Of a DNA stretch of 41,898 nt, positions 14,568 through 23,103 are shown piece by piece. Positions within the stretch are counted from its first letter, which is position 1; the number at the start of each line of letters is the position of its first letter. The stretch comes from Chitinophagaceae bacterium (GTDB taxonomy: Bacteria; Bacteroidota; Bacteroidia; Chitinophagales; Chitinophagaceae), in contig JACSRV010000108.1 in assembly GCA_014879545.1 (NCBI GenBank), forward strand, positions 1 through 41,898, in the 5' to 3' direction. The notes beneath the pieces were generated by a model. It saw only the letters and a program-made list of their open reading frames with translations. It had not been told where the DNA came from and did no database searches. A program made the translations under genes and the position numbers.

Positions 14568-14819
14568 ATGAAAAAAGGAATTCATCCTGAAGCTTACCGC
14601 CTCGTAGTGTTCAAAGACACCTCAAACGAGACAACTTTCCTGACCCGCTCGGCAGCTCCCTCGAAGGAGACTATCGTTTGGGAAGACGGCAATGAGTATC
14701 CAGTTGTAAAGGTCGAGATCTCTAATACATCTCACCCATTCTACACCGGTAAATCAATGTTCGTGGATACTGCCGGTCGTATCGAGAAATTCAAAAAGCG
14801 TTACGAGAAGAAAGCTTAA
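14568..14819 (+). CDS. rpmE2: 50S ribosomal protein L31 type B
   Basis: Large-subunit ribosomal protein, 83 residues. [17 protein letters not shown], the [24 protein letters not shown] block and the Lys/Arg tail are diagnostic of L31. The zinc-binding cysteines of type A L31 are absent, which defines the zinc-independent type B. The ORF track begins 31 codons too early at 14475, upstream of the promoter box; the ATG at 14568 matches the family. A promoter and a leader hairpin lie upstream and a strong terminator follows. Confidence 0.97.
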   Translation: MKKGIHPEAYRLVVFKDTSNETTFLTRSAAPSKETIVWEDGNEYPVVKVEISNTSHPFYTGKSMFVDTAGRIEKFKKRYEKKA

Positions 14820-14850
14820 TTGCACTTCAGTTTACCGACAACAATATACA

Positions 14851-14879
14851 GAGGGCCGCAAATGCGGTCCTCTTTTTTT
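14851..14879 (+). terminator. Rho-independent terminator after rpmE2
   Basis: GAGGGCCGC-aaat-GCGGTCCTC followed by seven T. The stem is nine base pairs including one G-T pair. It starts 32 bases after the stop codon. Confidence 0.9.
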
Positions 14880-14935
14880 GTGAATATTCACCTTATTACT
14901 TCGGTAATCAATACCATTATCTTTAATTTCGTGAC

Positions 14936-16114
14936 ATGAACTTCGTCCTATTTGACAGCCAAAGCCGAAATAATTTATTGCCCTTCACCCACACAAGACC
15001 TGTGGCGGATATCCGTTGCGGGATATTGACCATGCGCGAAAGATGGGAAAAACTGCTGGGGGTAAATACCTGGACGCTGACACAACCCTACCTTCAACCG
15101 GCCTTCCCGAACATAGATTCATCTGAAAAGACATATATCAACGCGGCAGTATTCGCCACTACAGATCTGGTTAATGCTATAACCGGCCTGAAGGCGGGTG
15201 ACACGTTGTATGCCAATGATATCCTGATAGCCTGGCGGCCAAATGAATCGGTAAACGAACAGGACTTTTTGAAGGAGGCGGCAAATTGCGCGGCAAAGAC
15301 ACAATATGCAGAATCAGTAATGGTGCTGAATAACAACTGGGACATTTTTTCGCTTAACGATCGCGCAATAAGAGCTGATTTTGAAGTGCTGACAAAAGGA
15401 CGAAAAAGTGTGCCTGTTCCGCAAGGCGTGACGGTGGCCGGAGGTGAGAGCCTGTTTATCGAAGAAGGAGCCAACATCCATCCCGGCTGTATCATCAACG
15501 CATCGACCGGCCCGGTTTACATAGGGGCGGATGCTGAGGTGCTGGAGGGCACTATTATGAGGGGCCCCATTGCACTTTGTGAACACAGTGTAGTGAAAAT
15601 GGGCGCGAAAATATATGGTGCTACTACTATTGGCCCCGGTTGCAAGGTGGGAGGAGAGATCAACAACGCGGTATTCTTTGCGAACAGCAACAAAGCACAC
15701 GATGGTTATCTGGGCAATGCAGTAATTGGCGAATGGTGCAATCTGGGTGCAGACACCAACTGTTCAAATCTGAAGAACGATTACGGAACGGTTAAGGTCT
15801 GGCACGAAGCGACCGGAAAGGAGATCAATTCAGGGCTCACTTTCTGCGGGCTTATGATGGGTGATCATTCCAAGTGTGGCATCAACACCATGTTTAATAC
15901 GGGTACCGTTGTTGGGGTATCCTGCAACATTTTCGGCAGTGGATTTCCAAAGAAGTTCATTCCATCGTTCTCCTGGGGTGGAGCTGACGGATTCACTGAA
16001 TACAGATTCGACAAAGCGATCGAGGCGGCAAACCGAATGATGGGCAGACGTGGTAAGGCACTCTCAAGAGCGGAAATAGATGCACTTCTCTTTGTCTATG
16101 AAAATTATATATAG
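14936..16114 (+). CDS. GlmU-like putative sugar nucleotidyltransferase
   Basis: A 392-residue cytoplasmic protein of the GlmU-like family common in Bacteroidota. The N-terminal half resembles a nucleotidyltransferase (NFVLFDSQSRNNLLPFTHTRPVADIRCGI) but the LxxGxGTRM loop of true pyrophosphorylases is not visible. The C-terminal half (about residues 170-350) has the repeated hexapeptides of a left-handed beta-helix (IHPGCIINASTGPVYIGADAEVLEG and so on), as in sugar acyl- or acetyltransferases. It probably modifies a nucleotide sugar, but the substrate is unknown. Its 3' end faces the ABC exporter gene, 13 bases away. Confidence 0.88.
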   Translation: MNFVLFDSQSRNNLLPFTHTRPVADIRCGILTMRERWEKLLGVNTWTLTQPYLQPAFPNIDSSEKTYINAAVFATTDLVNAITGLKAGDTLYANDILIAWRPNESVNEQDFLKEAANCAAKTQYAESVMVLNNNWDIFSLNDRAIRADFEVLTKGRKSVPVPQGVTVAGGESLFIEEGANIHPGCIINASTGPVYIGADAEVLEGTIMRGPIALCEHSVVKMGAKIYGATTIGPGCKVGGEINNAVFFANSNKAHDGYLGNAVIGEWCNLGADTNCSNLKNDYGTVKVWHEATGKEINSGLTFCGLMMGDHSKCGINTMFNTGTVVGVSCNIFGSGFPKKFIPSFSWGGADGFTEYRFDKAIEAANRMMGRRGKALSRAEIDALLFVYENYI

Positions 16115-16127
16115 AAATTACAATCAA

Positions 16128-17939
16128 TTAATTTTCAAATAATTGAAGCCTATTCAGGTTTCTATAAAGACCATCGTCAATTGCCATCAGATCCTGATGC
16201 GTACCTGACTCTTTTATCCTGCCGTCTTCGAGTACCAATATCTGGTCGGCGCTACGGATCGTAGACAATCTATGAGCGATAACGAACGATGTTCGGTTCT
16301 TCATGAGATTTGTCAGTGCTTCCTGAACCAAAGATTCGGACTCTGAGTCGAGCGAACTCGTTGCTTCGTCCAAAAGCAGGATAACGGGATTTTTCAAAAT
16401 GGCACGAGCAATAGCAATTCGTTGACGCTGACCACCGGATAGCTTTACACCACGCTCACCAACCATGGTTTTGTAGCCCTCAGGAAACCCGCTGATAAAA
16501 TCGTGTGCGTTTGCCTGACGGGCGGCATTTATGACCTCTTCTTCGGTAGCGTCGGGTTTGCCGTAAGCAATGTTCTCAAAAATGCTGCCGCCAAAAAGAA
16601 GGATATCCTGGGGCACCAATGCGATCTGTTTCCTTAACTGAGACAATGGTAATGTTGATGCGGGGCGACCATCGAATAAAATGAGCCCTTTGTCAGGTTC
16701 ATAAAACCTGAGTAACAGCGACACAATGGTGCTTTTACCGGCACCGCTCGGCCCCACTACCGCAATCTGTTGTCCGCTTTTCGCTTCGAGTGTGAGATCT
16801 TTTATGACGTTTACTTCTTTTCTTGAAGGATAGCTGAACGCCACATGTCTTAAAGAAACATTCCCTTCCAGCCTGTATTCATTTTCCAACTTCACGTCCT
16901 CCACGGCAACATCCTCAGTATCTTCTCTCAGTAACTCTCTGACACGCTGGGTAGCCCCTACTGTCTTCTGCAACTGACTGAATATCTCGGCAAAACCTGC
17001 CATTGTAAAGCCAACAAATGATGTGTATAACACAAATGCCGTAAGAGCCCCGAACGAAAGGTCTCCCGCCTGCATCAGCCCCACTCCATACCAAACTACC
17101 AAGACAATTGCGCCAAACACGCTGAAGAGCATAAATGAAACAAATAGACCGCGGTAACGACCGTTACTAATAGCAGTGTTTACTACAGCCGAAACATTAT
17201 TGTGGTATCTACCCACCTCATACCATTCATTAGAAAACGCCTTAACATTACCAATCCCCAGCAACGTCTCCTGAACTACCGTATTAGATTCGGCAAGTTG
17301 GTCTTGTACTTTCTTTGATATTTTTCTGATGAAACGTCCGAACACGAGCGCAATAACAACAACTAAAGGGACGACCGATAACATTACCGCAGTCATTCGT
17401 GGACTGATCCACAAGATAGCCACCATGCCGATAACCATTGTAAAAATACCTCTCAAAAATTCCGCAAGCAACCCTGTTATAGCATCCTGAATCTGCCCTG
17501 CATCGGCTGCAATCCTGCTAGACAATTCCCCTACCCTTCTTTGTGCAAAAAATGACATAGGCATCATTATCATCTTCCTATATATCTCTTCGCGCATGTC
17601 GGCAACAGCATGTTCACCGACGAAAGTAAACAGATAAATGCGCATGAATGAAAATACCATCTGTACACCTAAAACACCTATCAGCATAAGGGCTATCGCG
17701 CCGGGCGAATACGCAAACGGGCCTGTGGCAGTTCCATGAGCGCTGTCTATAAGTTTGTTCAATAAAAAAGGGAACGTCATCGTTGATCCTGCCGACAGGG
17801 CAATAAAGACCAATCCTCCGATGAAGGTCTTTTTATAGGGGGCCAGGTACTTGAAAATTACCAGTGCCTCCTTCAGTGATTCCTTGGTGATCTTTGCCTT
17901 AGGAATGTCTTCGCCTTCTATGTCTCTACGTCTTGCCAT
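16128..17939 (-). CDS. MsbA/LmrA-type ABC exporter (fused membrane and ATPase domains)
   Basis: A 603-residue half-transporter that works as a homodimer in the inner membrane. Residues about 40-330 form the six-helix exporter domain (first helix FIGGLVFIALSAGSTMTFPFLL). The ATPase domain has Walker A GPSGAGKST, a Q-loop (ALVPQDILLF), the signature LSGGQRQRIAIARA, Walker B VILLLDEATSSLD and the H-loop IAHRLST. This domain order is shared by lipid A flippases and multidrug exporters, and the substrate cannot be told apart by sequence here. A promoter box (TACCTTTG) lies 17 bases upstream. Confidence 0.94.
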   Translation of the reverse strand: MARRRDIEGEDIPKAKITKESLKEALVIFKYLAPYKKTFIGGLVFIALSAGSTMTFPFLLNKLIDSAHGTATGPFAYSPGAIALMLIGVLGVQMVFSFMRIYLFTFVGEHAVADMREEIYRKMIMMPMSFFAQRRVGELSSRIAADAGQIQDAITGLLAEFLRGIFTMVIGMVAILWISPRMTAVMLSVVPLVVVIALVFGRFIRKISKKVQDQLAESNTVVQETLLGIGNVKAFSNEWYEVGRYHNNVSAVVNTAISNGRYRGLFVSFMLFSVFGAIVLVVWYGVGLMQAGDLSFGALTAFVLYTSFVGFTMAGFAEIFSQLQKTVGATQRVRELLREDTEDVAVEDVKLENEYRLEGNVSLRHVAFSYPSRKEVNVIKDLTLEAKSGQQIAVVGPSGAGKSTIVSLLLRFYEPDKGLILFDGRPASTLPLSQLRKQIALVPQDILLFGGSIFENIAYGKPDATEEEVINAARQANAHDFISGFPEGYKTMVGERGVKLSGGQRQRIAIARAILKNPVILLLDEATSSLDSESESLVQEALTNLMKNRTSFVIAHRLSTIRSADQILVLEDGRIKESGTHQDLMAIDDGLYRNLNRLQLFEN

Positions 17940-17956
17940 TATAAAATAAAGTGCTG

Positions 17957-17964
17957 CAAAGGTA
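17957..17964 (-). promoter_or_regulatory. -7 promoter box (TACCTTTG) of the ABC exporter gene
   Basis: Exact TAnnTTTG match 17 bases before the ATG, with a TTTG about 16 bases further upstream that could be the -33 element. Confidence 0.55.
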
Positions 17965-18054
17965 CATTCCTATTGAGCCGCAAATCATTGTTTTCGGTAA
18001 ACGATTGTCTTTTCTCGGTAAAAAGCAGGCTATAAACCATGACCCATCATGGCG

Positions 18055-18513
18055 TTATCTGATAGTGTGTAACACCTTTTTTGTGAAACAACAAGAGGTA
18101 GGCCGGCTGTAATAGTAATATGCAATGCTGTCTGCAGCGTAGTAGTAGGTTAGTGCGGTAGTGTCGGGAAAAACACCCTGACTGAAGAAAATATATTTAT
18201 CGGCAGCAGACCATATAGCGAAACCCAATGTATCGTTTGCGATAACAACAGTGGAGTCGTTGAGAATTGCAACATTGTAGGTTTGGGTGTCGTTTTTACC
18301 CGTAACCGGAAAGAAACCGGTAGTATCGGTGCCGACAAAAGTATGCGCACCTTCCATTTTTTTGGTGTAGTCTTTGGGGCCGGTTGTTGTAACTGCAGGG
18401 GGTGGCGGTGGCGGATTAAAAGGAGTTTGTTTTTCTTTTCTGCAACCTATGATCGAACCGATGGTGACAACCACCAAAACAACCGGAAAAAGGAGACGGA
18501 TATTATTATTCAT
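18055..18513 (-). CDS. small lipoprotein of unknown function
   Basis: About 152 residues. The preferred start at 18513 gives MNNNIRLLFPVVLVVVTIGSIIGC, a lipoprotein signal with lipobox SIIGC. The mature part starts RKEKQTPFNPPPPPPAVTTTG, a proline-rich linker, followed by a beta-rich domain of about 110 residues (MEGAHTFVGTDTTGFF through YYYYSRPTSCC). The ORF track starts 41 codons earlier at 18636; a TAnnTTTG promoter box at 18533-18540 lies inside that extension and excludes it. I do not recognise the family. Confidence 0.75.
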   Translation of the reverse strand: MNNNIRLLFPVVLVVVTIGSIIGCRKEKQTPFNPPPPPPAVTTTGPKDYTKKMEGAHTFVGTDTTGFFPVTGKNDTQTYNVAILNDSTVVIANDTLGFAIWSAADKYIFFSQGVFPDTTALTYYYAADSIAYYYYSRPTSCCFTKKVLHTIR

Positions 18514-18532
18514 TTTGAGAGCAAGTATATCG

Positions 18533-18540
18533 CAAAGGTA
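18533..18540 (-). promoter_or_regulatory. -7 promoter box (TACCTTTG) of the small lipoprotein gene
   Basis: Exact TAnnTTTG match 19 bases before the ATG at 18513. It decides the start codon against the longer ORF. Confidence 0.55.
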
Positions 18541-18628
18541 CATCTCACATGATTTTAATTGCTGACGAAGGACAGGATGAGGAAATCTGTTGTATTTCAA
18601 ATAGGTAAAAATATCCCACATTTGCCGT

Positions 18629-19099
18629 ATGAACACTACAACAATTCAGGACAACGCACTTGCCCTCTATCAGAGCTTACTGCAACAATGGAACAAACGC
18701 CAAGCCTCGGGTATGGCTGGCCTGTTTGCATCAAACGGCATCCTTATTGGTTTTGACGGAAGCCAACTGAACGGACAAAAAGAGATCTACATCGTGCTGG
18801 ATGAAATATTCAGTAATTTCCCGACGGCTGCGTATATTTCAATTGTCAAGGAAATCCGTGTGCTTTCAGAGTCATCGGTGCTACTAACTGCCGTTGCAGG
18901 AATGGTTGCCGAGGGGCACTCAGACATCAGTCCGGAGGTAAACGCTGTTCAGAGCATGACCGCTATGCTTGAGGACGGGAAATGGAGAGTTGCGTTACTT
19001 CAAAGCACGCCTGCCACATTCCATGGCCGCCCTGAAATGGCTGAGCAGCTTTCTGCAGACCTGCGCCATGTATTGCAAAGCTCTGCAACACAGAACTAG
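18629..19099 (+). CDS. SgcJ/EcaC-type NTF2-like protein
   Basis: A 156-residue cytoplasmic protein of the NTF2/SnoaL-like fold, close to the SgcJ/EcaC family. Visible are the helical start NALALYQSLLQQWNKRQASGMAGLFASNG, the GFDGSQLNGQKEIYIVLDEIF segment and the final strands GKWRVALLQSTPATFHGRP, which are diagnostic of the family. Members are often annotated as oxidoreductases or polyketide-related, but a catalytic role is unproven for most. It is divergent from the small lipoprotein gene, with 115 bases between them. Confidence 0.88.
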   Translation: MNTTTIQDNALALYQSLLQQWNKRQASGMAGLFASNGILIGFDGSQLNGQKEIYIVLDEIFSNFPTAAYISIVKEIRVLSESSVLLTAVAGMVAEGHSDISPEVNAVQSMTAMLEDGKWRVALLQSTPATFHGRPEMAEQLSADLRHVLQSSATQN

Positions 19100-19133
19100 A
19101 CCAATATTAGTGATTCCATCAGCATTCTAATGC

Positions 19134-19165
19134 AAACAGGCGACCAAACGGTCGCCTGTTTTAAT
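19134..19165. terminator. bidirectional hairpin terminator
   Basis: AAACAGGCGACC-aaac-GGTCGCCTGTTT: twelve perfect base pairs with a T-run after the stem on the plus strand and a shorter one on the minus strand. It lies between the convergent stops of the SgcJ-like gene and the DUF2723 gene and can serve both. Confidence 0.85.
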
Positions 19166-19183
19166 ATAAACTCAATTTCGGGA

Positions 19184-22100
19184 TCACTCTTCATCATCAC
19201 CGCCACCCTGAGCCTGGCGACCTGCCGCTTTGAGCAGTTCCAGAATCTTAGGATCCTTCTGCATACCTTCCAAACGGGAGAAAAGAGATTTGGCGTAAAC
19301 ACTGTCGCCTTCCTGCATTGCTGCCTGAGCGATACCACCCAATATTTGGTATTGCTGTGTTACTACGTCTGCAACCGCATATCTGCCCTCGTCGTTGAGG
19401 CTTGATATCCATGACATAGTTTGAGACGAGCTCTTCTTGATCTTCTCAGCAATTTCCATAGCTTTCTTCCTTTCACCCGCACGGTAATAAGCAGTTGCCA
19501 TAAAATAGCCCGAGTACTCATAACTGTAAGGGTAAGAGCGATCGCTTATACCATTGTACACCTTATCGAGGACCTGTAGCGCTTTTTCACGCTGCCCGTC
19601 AGCAACCAGCTGGTTTGCCAATGAAGCCGCATTCATGCGATACGTGATCAAAACGTGGCGGTTAGGCTCATCAAAATAGACATCATTGCGATCAGCACCA
19701 CCGAAAGAGAACGTTTTCATGAATAGATCGTAGCTTTTCTTCGTATCAAGTGAGCCGGTGATGCTATAATTCACTTTTACAGAATCATTCACTTTGAACG
19801 GCATCAGTCGGTTAACCATACCTTCGAGCCTCATGTACTCACCGGTTCCGGCATAGTCGCCCTGACGGAGACCTGCATCGAAATAGAGAGGACGTTTCCA
19901 GCCATCGCGCGCTACCGCTGCAATGATATTCATGACTGCGATGTCACTCTTGGTAGCACCATTTTTAGGGAATGTGAACTTCATATCGGTAGACAAACGA
20001 GCGGTATCTTCAGCAGACATCCAGCCACGTTTCACAATTTCTTCTTTGCTCAGGGTAGGAACAAAGAAATTCTTGACCGGCATGTAATTAACACCTTCAG
20101 GACCACGTTGCGCCTTTTTAGCCGGATCATCGCTGTTCATGAAGTTGCATATATCGATCAGATTGAAGAACTGATCCTTCGGTATTTTCAGGTTCGGATT
20201 ATCGAGGTACTGCACGTAATTGTGATTATCGCCCAGATAATCTTTTTTGGTCCAGATCATCGGAACCGCCGGTGCGTCGTTGATCCTATAGTTGAGTTGA
20301 TCGATGTACCAGTCAATCCCCAAGAGACTCGTGTTGATGATCCTAACGTCCTTACGGAATCCTTCCACCTCCTGTATGTACCACAATGGATAGGTCTGGT
20401 TGTCGCCATAAGTGAAGAGAACGGCGTTGGGGGCGCAGCAAGAAAGTGTGTTGCGGGCTTCAGCATGAGCCAGTGTCTTGCGACCGCGATCATGGTCATC
20501 CCACTCTTCTTTTGCCATAAGAACAGGTGCCACAAGTAAACTGAGTGCTACAGCTCCATAAGCGGCAGCGGCGCCTTTACCCATTGACTTCATAAACCAC
20601 TGATACAACATGAGTACGCCTAATCCAATCCAAATGGTGTATGTGTAGGTACAACCCGCAAAAGCGTAGTCGCGCTCACGTGGCTGGACCGGAGTCATGT
20701 TGAGGAAGATACCAATAGCAGCGCCCGTGAAGAAAAATAGTGTCATCACCACAATACCATCCCTCTTATTGCGGTTGAACTGGTAGAGAAGACCCAAAAT
20801 TCCTAAAGCAAAAGGCAGCAGATATAACTTGTTGTGAGCAGGACTGTTGCTGAGGTCGCCCATTTCATCAGTGTTGCCAAGTCCGCGCATCTTATCAATG
20901 AAAGTTATGCCAGATATCCAGTTACCCCTCATCGGGTCACCCTGTCCTTCCACATCGTTCTCGCGACCGGCGAAGTTCCACATAAAGTAGCGCCACCACA
21001 TCCAGTTCATCTGATATTGGAAGAAGAAACGGAAGTTGTCGACAGTGGTCGGATCATCATTTTCGCCCAGATTCAGATAGCTGCGATAGAAACTACCGTG
21101 GCTCGGATTGTTGTAGTCCCATATGCGCGGGAAGAAGTGTGTCTGGCTTTTTCCTGTCATCGGATGTACGCCAAATACAGGCTCACTCTTGTTGCCAACC
21201 TGGATGTAGGCATCTTTACCATCTACTTTAGATGCAGCCCACATCGGCTTCGAGTTGTCAACATCGGTGTATACGCTATTAAAATATGGACCCGTAAACA
21301 GTGGCTGCTGTCCGAATTGTTCGCGGTTCACATAATCCAGGAAACTCATCGGGTTGTCAGGGTTGGTCATGTCTATCGGCACATCAGCACGTGACCGGAT
21401 GATGGCGGTGAAATAGCACGAATAACCAATGATGATGAACATAACACACAGAACACCGGTGTGAACGAGGTACCAACCTTTCTTCTTTGCGAAAAGCAGG
21501 AAGAACACGAGGGAAGCACACATCAACAAAAGGAAAACGATAGCACCGGTGTCGAAAGGCATACCAAGACCATTGGTGAAGAACCTGTCGAAACTTGAAG
21601 CAAAACGTGGAATATATTGGATTACGCCAAACTGAACGAATGCCAGCACTACGCAACCTACAAGAAACGCGATGACTGTACCTTTAGGTGTAGCCTCATA
21701 TCTACGGAAGTAGTAGATCATAGCCAGGGCCGGAATTGTAAGGAGGTTCAGCAAGTGCACACACACCGAAAGACCGATAAGGAATGAGATCAATACTATC
21801 CAGCGGTCGGCATGCTTGTTATCAGCGATGTGCTCCCACTTCAGCATTGCCCAAAACGTAAATGCTGTAAATAAAGAAGAAGTGGCGTACACCTCAGCCT
21901 CTACAGCGGAGAACCAGAAGGTATCGGAGAACGTACAAGCCAATGCACCGACAACACCTGCGCCCATTATCGCAACCGTCTGTGACATATCCGGCTCACC
22001 CTCTGTAGCAAGCAGGCGTTTGGCAAAATGTGTAATGGTCCAGAAAAGGAACAGGATGCTAAACGCACTTGCAAGCGCTGAAAGCGAGTTGATCATAAAC

Positions 22101-22342
22101 GACGCGTTTGGCGCAGGACCGCCAGTGAGCGCTTCACCACCGGCAAACAGCGCAAAAATGCGTTGCAGCAACATAAAGAATGGTGCTCCCGGTGAGTGTC
22201 CTACTTCAAGTTTGTATGCGCACGACAAAAACTCCCCGCAATCCCAGAAACTGGTGGTTGGTTCCATCGTTTTCAAGTACACGATCGCAGCGATAGCTCC
22301 TATGATCCAGCCGGTAAGATTGTTGACTTTACGGTAATTCAT
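19184..22342 (-). CDS. DUF2723 large membrane protein, possible glycosyltransferase
   Basis: A 1052-residue inner-membrane protein. The N-terminal DUF2723 signature is FWDCGEFLSCAYKLEVGHSPGAPFF, followed by about a dozen transmembrane helices up to roughly residue 620. A soluble region follows, and the C-terminus looks TPR-like (QREKALQVLDKVYNGI, then GERKKAMEIAEKIKK). The eukaryotic relative TMEM260 is an O-mannosyltransferase, so transfer of a lipid-linked sugar to exported proteins is a reasonable inference; it is not shown for this protein. The acidic D/E pair in the first loop (WDCGEF) resembles the catalytic site of GT-C enzymes. It has its own promoter and no obvious operon partners. 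Confidence 0.88.
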   Translation of the reverse strand: MNYRKVNNLTGWIIGAIAAIVYLKTMEPTTSFWDCGEFLSCAYKLEVGHSPGAPFFMLLQRIFALFAGGEALTGGPAPNASFMINSLSALASAFSILFLFWTITHFAKRLLATEGEPDMSQTVAIMGAGVVGALACTFSDTFWFSAVEAEVYATSSLFTAFTFWAMLKWEHIADNKHADRWIVLISFLIGLSVCVHLLNLLTIPALAMIYYFRRYEATPKGTVIAFLVGCVVLAFVQFGVIQYIPRFASSFDRFFTNGLGMPFDTGAIVFLLLMCASLVFFLLFAKKKGWYLVHTGVLCVMFIIIGYSCYFTAIIRSRADVPIDMTNPDNPMSFLDYVNREQFGQQPLFTGPYFNSVYTDVDNSKPMWAASKVDGKDAYIQVGNKSEPVFGVHPMTGKSQTHFFPRIWDYNNPSHGSFYRSYLNLGENDDPTTVDNFRFFFQYQMNWMWWRYFMWNFAGRENDVEGQGDPMRGNWISGITFIDKMRGLGNTDEMGDLSNSPAHNKLYLLPFALGILGLLYQFNRNKRDGIVVMTLFFFTGAAIGIFLNMTPVQPRERDYAFAGCTYTYTIWIGLGVLMLYQWFMKSMGKGAAAAYGAVALSLLVAPVLMAKEEWDDHDRGRKTLAHAEARNTLSCCAPNAVLFTYGDNQTYPLWYIQEVEGFRKDVRIINTSLLGIDWYIDQLNYRINDAPAVPMIWTKKDYLGDNHNYVQYLDNPNLKIPKDQFFNLIDICNFMNSDDPAKKAQRGPEGVNYMPVKNFFVPTLSKEEIVKRGWMSAEDTARLSTDMKFTFPKNGATKSDIAVMNIIAAVARDGWKRPLYFDAGLRQGDYAGTGEYMRLEGMVNRLMPFKVNDSVKVNYSITGSLDTKKSYDLFMKTFSFGGADRNDVYFDEPNRHVLITYRMNAASLANQLVADGQREKALQVLDKVYNGISDRSYPYSYEYSGYFMATAYYRAGERKKAMEIAEKIKKSSSQTMSWISSLNDEGRYAVADVVTQQYQILGGIAQAAMQEGDSVYAKSLFSRLEGMQKDPKILELLKAAGRQAQGGGDDEE

Positions 22343-22363
22343 GATACATTATTGGTAAGGCGA

Positions 22364-22392
22364 CAAAAATAACAAAAGTTGCCAGTTATCAA
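22364..22392 (-). promoter_or_regulatory. promoter of the DUF2723 gene (TTG-N18-TATTTTTG)
   Basis: The best complete promoter match in the window: -7 box TATTTTTG at 22364-22371 and a TTG at 22390-22392 with an 18-base spacer. It lies 21 bases before the start codon. Confidence 0.6.
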
Positions 22393-22486
22393 CATTTTAG
22401 TTGTTGAATAAAGGTTAATAACCGGAAGAGAAGCCCGACCACAAGAGATCGATCGGGAACGTATATCGGAGAATACTAACTAAAAA

Positions 22487-23011
22487 CTAAACAAGGAGGT
22501 TTGCAAGACTCTTTTTAACAAGGTCTGAATCTATCGCTTGCACCAATTGAAAAGTTGGAATGGTCCTTAGTTGCTCCATTATAATATGCGCGTCATGTTC
22601 CGGTTCGGCAGTTTGGACAAGCCACAGGAAGTCGAGATGCTTGGCCTCGGGCAACAAAGTTTTTTTGCCACTTTTAAGCTGGTATAGTAAGTGACTATGT
22701 CCGCTATTGGGGACCTTGTGCAGAAAGGTAGAAAAAAAATACTTATCCGTTTTGTCGCTTTCAGGCACAGGGGCCGTGTCGAACATTGATACCTGCAACT
22801 GTCGCCCACCTTGCTTCAGTGTCTCCTTACCTGAGCGTGTTTCGTTCATCTCGATGAGGTTTTCAGGTACGTTCTCAAAACACATATCAAGAATTTTGTT
22901 TACCAACCAGCAAAAACGATATGCGGGCACGGCAGCAGAAACACCTATCAGTGCTGAGCCAGCAAAGAAACTATCGCGCATTTCGCCCACATCCAACACA
23001 TTACTTGCCAT
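22487..23011 (-). CDS. IPExxxVDY family protein
   Basis: A protein of about 174 residues of the small Bacteroidota family IPExxxVDY. Visible are the opening LIGVSAAVPAYRFCWLVNKILDM (the family has LIGIS-hxxdYRLcWxxN), the middle LYQLKSGKKTLLPEAKHLDFLWLVQ and the closing IMEQLRTIPTFQLVQAIDSDLVKKSLANLLV. The family's function is not known to me. The ORF track starts at 23080; I prefer the ATG at 23011, since a promoter box at 23044-23051 lies within the longer version and family members start close to LIGVS. The gene is divergent from sucA, and their promoters share the 92-base spacer. Confidence 0.8.
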   Translation of the reverse strand: MASNVLDVGEMRDSFFAGSALIGVSAAVPAYRFCWLVNKILDMCFENVPENLIEMNETRSGKETLKQGGRQLQVSMFDTAPVPESDKTDKYFFSTFLHKVPNSGHSHLLYQLKSGKKTLLPEAKHLDFLWLVQTAEPEHDAHIIMEQLRTIPTFQLVQAIDSDLVKKSLANLLV

Positions 23012-23043
23012 AGCAACAAACGGTAGATAAAAGTGTATTTTCT

Positions 23044-23051
23044 CAAAGGTA
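23044..23051 (-). promoter_or_regulatory. -7 promoter box (TACCTTTG) of the IPExxxVDY gene
   Basis: Exact TAnnTTTG match 32 bases before the preferred ATG at 23011. It argues against the extended start at 23080. Confidence 0.5.
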
Positions 23052-23103
23052 CGAGTAAAATATTGTCTTAACTTCGCCATCCATTTTAGAACCAGCTAAC
23101 CAG

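Noticed and set aside
18037-18052. CCATGA-N4-TCATGG hairpin after the small lipoprotein gene as a terminator
   Set aside because: The stem is short and the following T-run is interrupted (TTTATA), so termination is doubtful.
20108-21394. Plus-strand ORFs of 143 and 186 residues opposite DUF2723
   Set aside because: They are complementary to conserved membrane-protein sequence and have no recognisable domain.
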